From positions 1 to 51,383 of the forward strand of contig JAEWEO010000212.1 of assembly GCA_023389295.1 (NCBI GenBank): 51,383 bases of DNA, in the 5' to 3' direction. Made by a program: the position numbers and the translations under genes. This DNA is from Bacillota bacterium. Lineage in GTDB: Bacteria; Bacillota; Clostridia; Lachnospirales; Lachnospiraceae. The notes under the pieces were generated by a model. The model was given only the letters and a program-made list of their open reading frames with translations, was not told the origin of the DNA and made no database searches. Below are positions 36,301 through 43,840 of the stretch, piece after piece (the stretch's first letter is position 1; each line of letters starts with the position of its first letter).

Positions 36301-36933
36301 TTTAATGATGATATCTTTGAAACGGTCAATCTCCTTTTAAAGCTAGGCAAATTATTAATGCAAAAAGCGGAAGATGCTGATAAAGCAAAAGCGTATTTTT
36401 CACGAGCAATGCAAAAAGTAAAGTTTACGGATATCAATAGAAAGTATTATGATACAATTGAGGAGTTGGTTCGTTGTATGAAAACACTACATATGGAAGG
36501 AACCCAAACTGCCGAAGGTTATCTAAACGATGTAAAATCTAAAATGAAAGACACTACATCCGGAAATTTAAATGTAGACTTTGGGATACTACGTACCATA
36601 GACTATTATGATAAAATAGAGAATGTGATAAAAAAATATCAGCTAGAGCAGGAAAAAGACGAGTTAATGGATGATAGTATGGAGTATGGCAATTTGATTC
36701 CTCTTTATGATTTTATTAATGATAATGAAGGAGCTAAGAGTAAAACAGAAAATGCTTTCAAAGTATCGCTTGGGGATATTAAAAAACTCAATAATGCTTT
36801 TACTATGGAAAGGCAAGAGGTAAGGCCCTCTGACAATCCTTCAAAAGAGAAAAGTAACGATTCTCAGGACAAGGATCCCATGGACATATTAAAGAGTAGG
36901 TTGGCATCCATTAATCAAATACTAAAGAAATAG
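33343..36933 (+). CDS. DUF4062-STAND NTPase with C-terminal helical repeats
   Basis: This 1196-residue protein starts with a DUF4062 domain (KVFISSTFIDMQEERDAINK; LRWGIPSSEED; YFVAFLGDRYGWIP), a TIR-like fold used in signalling. A NACHT/STAND-type NTPase follows: P-loop FIKGVAGSGKSSFVSKM near residues 257-273 and Walker B RLAVFIDGIDQLGED near 353-367. Residues about 560-1130 are helical and TPR-like (KAYFSRAMQKV, ALRIYHECVEL), suited to sense a ligand. The last 70 residues are low-complexity and charged. The plan of effector/adaptor, switch and sensor is that of NLR-like immune proteins. Its trigger is unknown. The gene is flanked at 11 and 16 nt by its operon partners. Confidence 0.85.
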   Translation: MKVFISSTFIDMQEERDAINKKISPMVNMEAKKKGELVTFYDLRWGIPSSEEDIVLKTCFEQIDQCHPYFVAFLGDRYGWIPEHSQVMDVIKYNNIPFHPEEGISMTQLEIEYAISRADADSKKKMLFCFRNSIRTRDRAYMDHYVENNPQNHNKILELKDKIRKMFGEEQIFEYDAEWDEENKKVIIPVTVERSIANKIINFIEASKQTEDNQYYRELHEDTFILSCKGVNFWGREQELLDCMNFILSDQHKICFIKGVAGSGKSSFVSKMIYDCHAKDIDTIYFFCGNKDYAYSGFNVLRNLIYRLELLCQVEEHYDPYKENTNHKLDTSNELREWKKYFTELLEVYARRGKRLAVFIDGIDQLGEDIIAKKMEWLPYYIPDAVSFIFSHTLDYKVEYIFDETTELELPLLQEAQVMEVVPYILQQYGKVMGKNVIESINKKVDSKNFLYLSLIIQKLLMFDSKDYHRINTDSSSVYLANQYFCKVVEDLPDHLEEICTYIMNDMGENYNKNLSEEVMNLLAVSRGGLRESDFRNIFEQNQLEWRLVDYIFLINSLPMYMVEREDEFVDFMHRCIRDGYQKKLSQTDGTLKLYHKKLFHHIKTLNSSDKLYQDEIIYHAFFSNEIDYLKNILINLDDRKEYRIIERSIQQLKYILIYQYNQVKADDETKKNEESEAFWLLNIAEEMCKEGHYKLWVYKIIGAFDQKVDLPCIHKVMETCRKVLVTMEKSGDHERMNALAEILCIQARIEIEFNRNEEGVSKFLEAIKIRETIYKNVLGYLDKQNLDLCKGYIYTVLEFAKYYQNNSEYYKAVDQYTLVISLWNELGNKCNGPWNSVGETIIQSFYERAFCNYYLGVNSKVIKGESFAKKYFLQADKMIWETVRLRKDKKFTDKEIELRHLNVLEYALASCENMDRVKLNNEMKRAFEWFEETYKLRKNSKKALDDYIFAYSKMAEFHSKYDTAQALRIYHECVELSIRRERRYGFNDDIFETVNLLLKLGKLLMQKAEDADKAKAYFSRAMQKVKFTDINRKYYDTIEELVRCMKTLHMEGTQTAEGYLNDVKSKMKDTTSGNLNVDFGILRTIDYYDKIENVIKKYQLEQEKDELMDDSMEYGNLIPLYDFINDNEGAKSKTENAFKVSLGDIKKLNNAFTMERQEVRPSDNPSKEKSNDSQDKDPMDILKSRLASINQILKK

Positions 36934-36949
36934 GAGGGGAAGGACCTCG

Positions 36950-39247
36950 ATGAGTGAATTTGTATTATATATCAGCTGGTTAGTGTTACTTATCCTATTG
37001 CTAATTACCTTATTCAGTGTAAGAAAAAGTGGTTCAAAGATATATGGGACTTTAACCGTTGGTGTTTTTGCTGCCATATTAGTTTATCGTATTTATAATA
37101 ATTACAGTTCAGACTTCATATTAACGGTTTTATTCACTTCAGTTTACGAGACTTTCCAAGTTTTCCTTTTTAATATTGGTGTTGAGGAACTGAGGGAACT
37201 GCCACAGGAGGTAACAGCCCAAGCGATTGTGATAAGAGCATTGATAAGTGGTTTGTATTTATTTGCTTCTCTTCTTCTAGTAAGTGGAGTTTTTGCCATC
37301 GCTTTAAAAAGTTTAAACTACATAAAGTATGGACTTATTGGAAGGAAAGAATTGTATTATTTTTCAGAATTAAATAAAAAGTCCATGCAGCTTGCAATCA
37401 GCATCTATGAAAAGAGAAAATCCGTAAATATTATATTTTGCGATGTGGAGAAAGATAGTCCGTTGGTGGAAGAGTATGAAGCCGAATTAAAAAACATGCA
37501 TTGCCTCCTTCTGGCAAAGAATATCACCACGCTGCCACTTAATAATAAGAAAAGGTGTAAGAAAACATTATTTTTAATTAAAACCTTAGAGGAATTAAAT
37601 TTAAATGATTCTTTAACGCTTATTAATAAATATCATGATCTTGTATTTTCTAAAAAAATTGATGTGTATGTGTTTTCTAATATGAGAAATTCAGTAGAAT
37701 TCTTAGATGCAATCGGTCCTCATGATAAGATGAATTTCAATATTAGACTATTTAATGAGGCGACTGAAAATGCGTTACAGTTATTATTGCAGCATCCATT
37801 GTATCTGGCGCCCGGAGTAAACGAACATCGAAAGGTTAATGTACTTATCGTGGGGCTTGGAACCGTAGGGGTAGAAATGTTAAAGACAATTCTATGGTGT
37901 GGGCAGATGCTTAGCTATCAGTTGGAGATTCACGTGATTGATCAGATTGCAATGAAAATTAAGAAGCAGTTTGAAAGCGAATGCTCCGGCTTTTACTCAA
38001 GCGGTAACAAGATTATAAAAGACATAGATGAATTGGTTCATTTTTACTGCGTTGATGTAAGTAGTTCTGAATTTGATCAAAAACTTAAGGAACTGGATAA
38101 AGCAAATTATATAGTAGTGTGTCTTGATACGGATGAGAAAACAATTGATACGGCAATAAAAATACGAAGGCAATATATTCGAAACTATATGTTGAATGAA
38201 AGTAAAAGCAACAAAGCAATCCTGCAACCTAACATATATCCTCTCGTTAGGGATGAAGAAAAGTATGTCATTGTTAATGAACTAAGTAAAGAATATCAAC
38301 TGACTCCTTTTGGAAGGATACAAGATACTTATAATTATAATAATATCATGGATGGATTGCTGGATCAGCTGGATGTGTTCGTACAGTTTGCTTATAGTAA
38401 GACGCAAAATCAGAAGGTAAATTTAGAGGATTGCTATTATACAAGGGAGATTGACAGAAGATCCAACAGAGCCTTTGTCTTACATGCTTTTTATAAACTG
38501 TGGGATTTGGGCTACCTGGCAGAGGTTAATAAAGAGCAAATATCTCGTATGAAAGGCTTACTTGAAGATGAGAATATGCTAAATATCTTAGAGAATAATG
38601 TGAAATACCAGAGCTTTTTAGAAGATCTTAAGGAACGAAGCTATTCAAAATGGTTTGAGGATATGGTGTTTATAGAAAAACGTCGTTGGAATATATTTAA
38701 AATCTGTGAAGGTTGGATCGGATTACCCTTTGAAAAGGCTAAGCAATATGAAGAGGAACTTTGTTTACTTAATAAAAGACAAAATAATCAAACAGTTTTA
38801 AAACAGGAAATGTCAAGATTAAATACAGCGATTATTTCAATGTCAGAATTGGTGAAAATGGAAGAAAGCATGGACTGTAATATCCTAATATATGACAAAA
38901 GCTTGACAGAGTTAATAATAAAAACTATTATATTGATATCAGATGTCAAAAAGGGGGTAGATGGAAATTTGTATACACCTAAGCCGGAAAATACGAGTGA
39001 TATAGTGTTAAGTCAAGAATTAATGGATTTATGTGAAGCACTAGCGAGTAATACACATGATATATGGGCTCAAGGTAGAATAAATGATGGATGGACTTTT
39101 GGTCCGGAGAGAAATGATGCTTTAAAAAAACATCCGTGTCTCGTTCCATATGAGGAGCTACCTGAAAGTGAAAGGCTTTATGATAGGCAGACAGCGATGG
39201 AAACTTTAAAACTAATTACAAAGTTAGGGTTCAACATTACAAAATAG
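36950..39247 (+). CDS. Membrane protein with TrkA-N-like Rossmann domains and a C-terminal RyR domain
   Basis: In these 765 residues four hydrophobic helices come first (LYISWLVLLILLLITLFSV; LTVGVFAAILVYRIY; FILTVLFTSVYETFQVFLF; IRALISGLYLFASLLLVSGV). A first alpha/beta domain at about 160-290 (NIIFCDVEKD) follows, then a clear NAD-binding Rossmann motif VNVLIVGLGTVGVEMLKT near 297. A helical stretch follows, and residues about 690-765 form a ryanodine-receptor domain (ASNTHDIWAQGRINDGWTFG then HPCLVPYEELPESERLYDRQ). The plan resembles ligand-gated K+ channel regulators of the RCK/TrkA-N kind, but no selectivity filter was seen. It is probably the nucleotide-responsive membrane arm of this operon. 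Confidence 0.85.
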   Translation: MSEFVLYISWLVLLILLLITLFSVRKSGSKIYGTLTVGVFAAILVYRIYNNYSSDFILTVLFTSVYETFQVFLFNIGVEELRELPQEVTAQAIVIRALISGLYLFASLLLVSGVFAIALKSLNYIKYGLIGRKELYYFSELNKKSMQLAISIYEKRKSVNIIFCDVEKDSPLVEEYEAELKNMHCLLLAKNITTLPLNNKKRCKKTLFLIKTLEELNLNDSLTLINKYHDLVFSKKIDVYVFSNMRNSVEFLDAIGPHDKMNFNIRLFNEATENALQLLLQHPLYLAPGVNEHRKVNVLIVGLGTVGVEMLKTILWCGQMLSYQLEIHVIDQIAMKIKKQFESECSGFYSSGNKIIKDIDELVHFYCVDVSSSEFDQKLKELDKANYIVVCLDTDEKTIDTAIKIRRQYIRNYMLNESKSNKAILQPNIYPLVRDEEKYVIVNELSKEYQLTPFGRIQDTYNYNNIMDGLLDQLDVFVQFAYSKTQNQKVNLEDCYYTREIDRRSNRAFVLHAFYKLWDLGYLAEVNKEQISRMKGLLEDENMLNILENNVKYQSFLEDLKERSYSKWFEDMVFIEKRRWNIFKICEGWIGLPFEKAKQYEEELCLLNKRQNNQTVLKQEMSRLNTAIISMSELVKMEESMDCNILIYDKSLTELIIKTIILISDVKKGVDGNLYTPKPENTSDIVLSQELMDLCEALASNTHDIWAQGRINDGWTFGPERNDALKKHPCLVPYEELPESERLYDRQTAMETLKLITKLGFNITK

Positions 39248-39259
39248 GGAGGAAATATA

Positions 39260-39715
39260 ATGACAGTACAAAAGCAAATGGAAGTAATGCAATCATTGAT
39301 GGAGGAGCTTGATAAGAATGAGTTCCGATATACCTTTGATAAAGAACGCATGGTGTTAGAATCAGGATTAACCTCAGATGGAACTAGTGTTAAGATCAAA
39401 GTTCTGTTTCAAGGAGGCGGTTCTGTCATCTATTTTCTAATCCCTTTCCCTTTTAATATAAAAGAAGAAAGACGTGCAGAAGCAGCAGTTGCTACCTGTA
39501 CTCTTAACTATAAAGTTCTACTCGGCAGCTTTTCCTATGACTTTAGAGATGGTGAAATTCATTATGAATATTCACAGCTGGTAGAGAACAGTATTATTTC
39601 GGGTGAAGATTTATATACTGTATTAATAACCTGTTTAAAGACTGCTTTAAAAAATTACGATAAATTTTATATGCTATCAAAAGGTATGATAGAGTTAAAT
39701 GCCTTTTTTGAATAA
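39260..39715 (+). CDS. YbjN-like protein
   Basis: This 151-residue protein has the alternating helix-sheet plan of YbjN / type III chaperone-like domains: MQSLMEELDKNEFRYTFDKE at the start, LFQGGGSVIYFLIPFPFNI in the middle and a closing helix. YbjN-type domains act as small binding or chaperone-like modules. It is the last gene of the operon, 12 nt after the RyR protein, with GGGAGGAAATATA as the ribosome-binding site. It may bind one of the large partners. The exact family assignment is moderate. Confidence 0.65.
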   Translation: MTVQKQMEVMQSLMEELDKNEFRYTFDKERMVLESGLTSDGTSVKIKVLFQGGGSVIYFLIPFPFNIKEERRAEAAVATCTLNYKVLLGSFSYDFRDGEIHYEYSQLVENSIISGEDLYTVLITCLKTALKNYDKFYMLSKGMIELNAFFE

Positions 39716-39982
39716 TTGTTTTTTTCTTAATTGTGCGTAATTACTGAGTGGGAATAAGTTGGAGTATCGTAAAAACCCAGTGTTTATGCGGGTTTGCGGC
39801 ACTTTTAAAAGTCTTTTGATAACAAATTGATAACAGTTGCATAAGAGCCATTATTCTTGTAATCCGGTGGTTTTATGGTTAGAGAATGATTGACAGGCGG
39901 TTGTGCAACAAATAAATTCATATTATAAACTAAGCCCTTAGCTGTGGGTATGAAACTCATGGCTAAGGGCTTTTTGTCGTCT
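39716..39982. other. Left edge of the mobilizable element
   Basis: About 270 bases carry no supported gene. The stretch includes AAACCC/GGGTTT symmetry at 39775-39798 and a TTGATAACAAATTGATAACA direct repeat near 39820-39836, features often seen next to tyrosine-integrase attachment sites. I did not find a matching direct repeat at the right side, so the exact att core is open. A strong hairpin closes the region. Confidence 0.4.
39932..39976 (+). terminator. Terminator at the left edge of the mobilizable element
   Basis: AAGCCCTTAGC pairs perfectly with GCTAAGGGCTT, followed by TTT. On the plus strand it stops transcription coming from the RyR/STAND operon. It also lies just downstream of the minus-strand repressor gene. 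Confidence 0.8.
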
Positions 39983-40516
39983 TTATTTATCTGGTTTGAG
40001 TTGATCTTTGAACATTTCAATTAAGGCGTCACTAAGTTCCTGTGATGGCACTTTCGTCCATCTCTGTGTGGTATCGAACTTCGGATAGTGGTAACGCCAG
40101 TTATCGTATTCTTCCTTACTGATTTCTTCGGAAGATAACTTGTCCGCCTGTTCTTTCCAAGCATAGAGCATTTTCAGTAGTTCGTAAGCGTCTTTCCCTT
40201 TGTCCTTGTTGACTTTCAGACAGACTTCTCCGTCTGCTTCGCTGACAGTCAGACCATATAAATCTTCAAGGGTAAACAAAGTGTGCATCAGTCCGATATA
40301 GCTGTCAATGTCGGGTACATCGAGGGCATGAGGGGAAACATCAAGTGCCTGTGCCAGTGCAGCAGTAAGTTCCGCTTTCGGTTTTCTTGTTCCTGTTTCA
40401 TATTGTGCTAAACGCACATCGGCGCTTCGTTCAGGAAAGCCGACAATCGTACCAAGATATTTTTGTGTCATTCCACGCAGAATGCGGAAAAAATGTATTC
40501 TCTCTCCAATCGCCAT
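39983..40516 (-). CDS. HTH-type repressor of the mobilizable element
   Basis: The start is taken at 40516, eight bases after AGGAG; an ATG two codons earlier is too close to that site. The protein has 177 residues with an N-terminal Xre/HTH_3 domain (GERIHFFRILRGMTQKYLGT ... LAQYETGTRKPKAELTAALA). The C-terminal half is acidic and of unknown fold. It is divergent from the excisionase and integrase genes. Three equal operators lie in the shared promoter region, so it most likely represses its own gene and the excision operon. Confidence 0.85.
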   Translation of the reverse strand: MAIGERIHFFRILRGMTQKYLGTIVGFPERSADVRLAQYETGTRKPKAELTAALAQALDVSPHALDVPDIDSYIGLMHTLFTLEDLYGLTVSEADGEVCLKVNKDKGKDAYELLKMLYAWKEQADKLSSEEISKEEYDNWRYHYPKFDTTQRWTKVPSQELSDALIEMFKDQLKPDK

Positions 40517-40547
40517 AATCATCGCTCCTTGTATATGTAGTGTAATT

Positions 40548-40677
40548 AGTATAGCAGATATGTTTAGGCGAAGTCAAGATAATACAAAACAAAAAAGTTT
40601 AATATTTTTCCAAAAACCACTTGACACAAGCAAATATGCTTAGTATAATAAGTTCAAAATTAAGCAAATAAGTTTAG
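40548..40677. promoter_or_regulatory. Divergent promoters with three operator copies
   Basis: The rightward promoter is TTGACA (40621-40626), 17 nt, TATAAT (40644-40649). The leftward promoter, read on minus, is TTGACT (40577-40572), 18 nt, TATACT (40553-40548). The 14-mer GCARATAWGYTTAG occurs three times: 40554-40567, 40630-40643 and 40664-40677. The first two fill the spacers of the leftward and rightward promoters. The third lies just upstream of the excisionase ribosome-binding site. This is what an autoregulated repressor switch looks like. Confidence 0.8.
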
Positions 40678-40696
40678 AATAAAAGGAGAACAATCT

Positions 40697-40885
40697 ATGG
40701 AGAACAAATTTATTCGTGCCGAAGAAGTGGCACAGGAACTAAGCGTATCAAAGCCTTATGCCTATAAGTTAATCCGACAGTTGAATGAGGAACTGAAAGA
40801 AAAAGGTTTTATTACGATTACAGGGCGTGTGAACCGCCAGTATTTTTATGAAAGGCTCTACGGAGCAGGAAAGGAGGAAAAGTAA
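40697..40885 (+). CDS. Excisionase-like small HTH protein
   Basis: This 62-residue protein has a MerR-like winged helix: RAEEVAQELSVSKPYAYKLI near residues 7-26, then a basic wing and IYGAGKEEK-like tail. Its stop overlaps the integrase start (TAATG). Position, size and fold match excisionases of Firmicute integrative elements, which bend DNA at the ends and direct the integrase to excise. It is under the strong rightward promoter described at 40621-40649 and has an AAAAGGAG site. Confidence 0.82.
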   Translation: MENKFIRAEEVAQELSVSKPYAYKLIRQLNEELKEKGFITITGRVNRQYFYERLYGAGKEEK

Positions 40886-41976
40886 TGCCGGTATTTAAGA
40901 ATGAAGCCAATGGAACATGGTATGTGATGGCAAGGTATGTGAACTGGAAAGGAGAGCGTAAGCAGAAATGTAAACGTGGTTTTGCTACCAAGAAAGAAGC
41001 ACAGGAATGGGAGCGGATGTTTCAATTACAGACATCTTCAGATATGGATATGAGCTTTGAGGCTTTTACTGAGCTGTATATCCGAGATATAAAAAATAGG
41101 CTGAAAGAAAACACATGGCTGACAAAGGAGCATATCATCCGCACGAAGATACTTCCGTATTTTGGCAAGTTAAGAATCAGCGAGATTTCCACAAAGGAGA
41201 TTATCACATGGCAGAATGAACTGCTTGCCTATCGGGATGAGAAGAAAAAGCCATACTCACAGACTTATCTAAAAACGCTGCACAATCAACTGTCAGCCAT
41301 ATTTAATCATGCAGTACGTTATTATGAGTTGCGTTCCAATCCTGCCGCAAAGGTGGGAAATATGGGAAGTGAGGAACACAAGGAAATGCTGTTCTGGACA
41401 AAAGAAGAATACAAGAAGTTCTCTTTTGAGATGATGGACAAGCCAGTTTCCTTTTATGCTTTTGAAATGCTTTACTGGTGCGGTATCCGAGAAGGGGAGC
41501 TGCTTGCACTGACCGCAGCGGATTTTGATTTTGAGAAAGAAACGGTCAGAATTAACAAATCTTATCAGCGGCTACACGGAGAAGATGTGATTACTACACC
41601 GAAAACAAAGAAAAGCAACCGCACTATCAAAATGCCGAAGTTCCTTTGTGAAGAAATGCAGGAGTATTTGAATATGCTCTACGGATTGAAGAAGAAAGAT
41701 CGCATTTTTACAGTCACAAAAAGTTATCTCCATCACGAGATGGACAGAGGGGCAGAAGCCGCAGGCGTAAAGCGTATCCGCATTCATGATCTCAGGCACA
41801 GCCACATCAGTTTGCTCATTGATATGGGATTTTCGGCGGTGGCGATTGCAGACCGTGTGGGACATGAAAGCATTGACATCACTTACCAGTACGCCCATCT
41901 GTTCCCGTCAAAACAGACGGAAATGGCAGACAGATTAGATGATTTAGGGAAAGGAGAGATTGCAAATGTCAGCTAA
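40885..41976 (+). CDS. Tyrosine site-specific integrase
   Basis: This 363-residue integrase has an N-terminal AP2-like arm-binding part (GTWYVMARYVNWKGERKQKC), a SAM-like core-binding domain (about 60-155) and a catalytic domain. In that domain the active-site residues are visible: Arg in YWCGIREGELLAL near 203, HDLRHSH near 304, GHES near 331 and the nucleophile Tyr in DITYQYAHLF near 340. It inserts and excises the element by recombination between attachment sites. It is translationally coupled to the excisionase gene. The element sits directly behind the RyR/STAND operon. Confidence 0.94.
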   Translation: MPVFKNEANGTWYVMARYVNWKGERKQKCKRGFATKKEAQEWERMFQLQTSSDMDMSFEAFTELYIRDIKNRLKENTWLTKEHIIRTKILPYFGKLRISEISTKEIITWQNELLAYRDEKKKPYSQTYLKTLHNQLSAIFNHAVRYYELRSNPAAKVGNMGSEEHKEMLFWTKEEYKKFSFEMMDKPVSFYAFEMLYWCGIREGELLALTAADFDFEKETVRINKSYQRLHGEDVITTPKTKKSNRTIKMPKFLCEEMQEYLNMLYGLKKKDRIFTVTKSYLHHEMDRGAEAAGVKRIRIHDLRHSHISLLIDMGFSAVAIADRVGHESIDITYQYAHLFPSKQTEMADRLDDLGKGEIANVS

Positions 41977-42301
41977 GAACAGGGATAACAAAAACCGATG
42001 GAGAAACATCACAGTAGGATTTCGGGTATCCCCCGAAGAAAATGAACGCATCAACAAGGCGGTTGCCCTATCGGGGCTGCCCAAACAGGAATACTGTTAC
42101 CGCCGCTGCCTGAATCAGGATGTGGTGGTACAGGGCAATCCGAGAGTGTATAAGGCACTCAAACTGGAACTTGCCGCTGTCCTTACAGAGTTAAAGCGGA
42201 TTGAAGCAGGGAACAGCGTGGATGAGGAACTGTTGAATGTAATTGAACTAATCGCCATTATTCTTGGCGGTCTGAAAGGAGAGGATGAGAATGGAGAATA
42301 A
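41966..42301 (+). CDS. MobC-like mobilization accessory protein
   Basis: The start at 41966 follows AAAGGAGAGATTGCAA and overlaps the integrase end by 11 bases. The 111 residues show ITVGFRVSPEENERINKAVA and the helix LSGLPKQEYCYRRCLNQ, the ribbon-helix-helix pattern of MobC and related relaxosome proteins. It would bind the transfer origin and help the relaxase open the strands. It is separated from the relaxase gene by the RepA-like gene, which is usual for these elements. Confidence 0.72.
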   Translation: MSAKNRDNKNRWRNITVGFRVSPEENERINKAVALSGLPKQEYCYRRCLNQDVVVQGNPRVYKALKLELAAVLTELKRIEAGNSVDEELLNVIELIAIILGGLKGEDENGE

Positions 42302-43433
42302 AAAAGAAAAGACTGCCTTTAATCCATCTGTTGGCGCAGATGAAAGGCAGCCAATTCAAAAAATCGCTGAAAATAGTATATCCGAGTATGAGGAAAATAT
42401 CAAGAGTTTTGAGGAAATGCAGAGAGAAATGCAGTTGAGTTTAGACCCCTCCTATCTCAAAGCAGTTTCCATGAATGAGCTGTTTGACACCCAGTATCAG
42501 AGCAAGCCGCCGTTGATCGACGGTCTGCTCTACCCCGGCACATATATTTTTGCAGGTTCCCCCAAACTGGGAAAGAGTTTTCTGATGGCACAGCTTGCCT
42601 ATCATATTAGCACAGGAACACCGCTTTGGAATTATACCACCCGAAAAGGAACGGTACTGTATCTTGCCCTTGAGGATGATTACCGCCGCTTACAGGAACG
42701 TCTGTATCGGATGTTTGGAACAGAGAGTGCGGACAATCTTTTCTTTTCTGTTTCTGCCAGTCAGCTAGGGAAAGGGCTGGATGAACAGCTTGCAAGGTTT
42801 GTGGCAGAGCATACAGACACGAAACTGATTATCATTGATACACTTCAAAAGGTGCGTGAGGTTGGCGGAGATAATTACAGTTACGCAAACGATTATCAGA
42901 TTATGGCAAGGCTGAAAAGCTTTGCAGACGCCCACGGTCTTTGTATCCTGCTTGTACACCACACAAGGAAACAGACGGCGGATGATAAGTTTGATATGAT
43001 TTCGGGAACAAGCGGACTGCTCAGTGCAGCGGATGGAGCATTTCTCCTTCAGAAAGAAAAACGGACAGGCAATGCAGCAACTTTGGAAGTATCGGGCAGA
43101 GATCAGCAAGACCAAAAGCTATATCTTATCCGCAGCACAGAAACGTTATTGTGGGAACTGCAAAGGGCAGAAACTGAACTGTGGAAGGAACCACCAGAGC
43201 CTTTACTGGATGAGATTGCTGAACTTGTTATGAAGGATATTTCTTCTTGGGAAGGCTCGGCAACGGAACTGGTTTCGCTGATAAAGGTAGAAATTCAGCC
43301 CCATGTCATCACACGAAAACTGAATGTTCTTTCAGGGAGGTTGTATGCGGAACATGGCATTTATTATAAGAGTAACCGCACTCACGATGGAAGAAAAATA
43401 CGGTTTTGGAAAGACGATACGGAAACAGCGTGA
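42291..43433 (+). CDS. RepA-like RecA-fold ATPase/helicase
   Basis: This roughly 380-residue protein of the AAA_25/RepA group has Walker A IFAGSPKLGKSFLMAQLAYH near residues 86-105, Walker B KLIIIDTLQKVRE, and VHHTRKQTADDKFDMISGTS as the sensor region. Relatives are hexameric replicative helicases of plasmids and mobilizable elements. The ATG at 42291 is chosen because it lies nine bases after AGGAG; an ATG two codons earlier is possible. It overlaps the MobC-like gene. A set of inverted iterons begins at its stop codon. Together they suggest that the element can replicate when excised. Confidence 0.8.
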   Translation: MENKKEKTAFNPSVGADERQPIQKIAENSISEYEENIKSFEEMQREMQLSLDPSYLKAVSMNELFDTQYQSKPPLIDGLLYPGTYIFAGSPKLGKSFLMAQLAYHISTGTPLWNYTTRKGTVLYLALEDDYRRLQERLYRMFGTESADNLFFSVSASQLGKGLDEQLARFVAEHTDTKLIIIDTLQKVREVGGDNYSYANDYQIMARLKSFADAHGLCILLVHHTRKQTADDKFDMISGTSGLLSAADGAFLLQKEKRTGNAATLEVSGRDQQDQKLYLIRSTETLLWELQRAETELWKEPPEPLLDEIAELVMKDISSWEGSATELVSLIKVEIQPHVITRKLNVLSGRLYAEHGIYYKSNRTHDGRKIRFWKDDTETA

Positions 43434-43513
43434 CAGTTGGTGACGGTTGTAACGGTATTTTTGACAGCGGGGGTGGTATTGAAATAACCGTCACAACTGT
43501 CACATACCGTCAC
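43430..43513. promoter_or_regulatory. Iteron palindrome after the RepA-like gene (candidate origin)
   Basis: Three copies of a GTGACRGTT-like unit (GTGACAGTTG, GTGACGGTTG, GTAACGGTAT) lie at 43430-43459. Three inverted copies (AACCGTCAC, AACTGTCAC, ATACCGTCAC) lie at 43486-43513, around a G-rich centre. The first unit contains the stop of the ATPase gene. Such iteron clusters bind replication initiators; here it could be the replication origin of the element or an operator of the downstream genes. Confidence 0.6.
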
Positions 43514-43530
43514 GGAAAGGATGGGATACG

Positions 43531-43764
43531 ATGAGAAACGTGCAAATATCACAGGAATTATTTATGCAGCTGCTCCGTTTTCACTTGATGGAAGATGAAA
43601 GCTGTGAGAGAGAAATCAAGCAGGAGTTGGAGAAAAAGTTGGACAAGATGGTCATGCGTGACCTGTTTGGAAAATCAAAAACTGCACCGACAGAGGAAGA
43701 ACGGGAACAGGCAAGAAAAGAATATTTGGACAGGCGGGGAGTTCCAGAGAGTTTCCGTTGGTAA
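43531..43764 (+). CDS. Small conserved protein of the mobilizable element
   Basis: This 77-residue charged helical protein (QISQELFMQLLRFHLMEDES near the start, then a Lys/Glu-rich middle) ends with DRRGVPESFRW. I recognise it only as a type of small protein that often sits between the replication and relaxase genes of clostridial mobilizable elements; no function is known. It starts after AAAGGATGGGATACG, just beyond the iterons, and may be controlled by them. Confidence 0.6.
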   Translation: MRNVQISQELFMQLLRFHLMEDESCEREIKQELEKKLDKMVMRDLFGKSKTAPTEEEREQARKEYLDRRGVPESFRW

Positions 43765-43840
43765 TTCTTCCTTGATGATAAGGACAGGGGTGTGCCACAC
43801 CCCTGTGAATAACAGACAAGGCAGGAAGGGAGTGTTGCGG

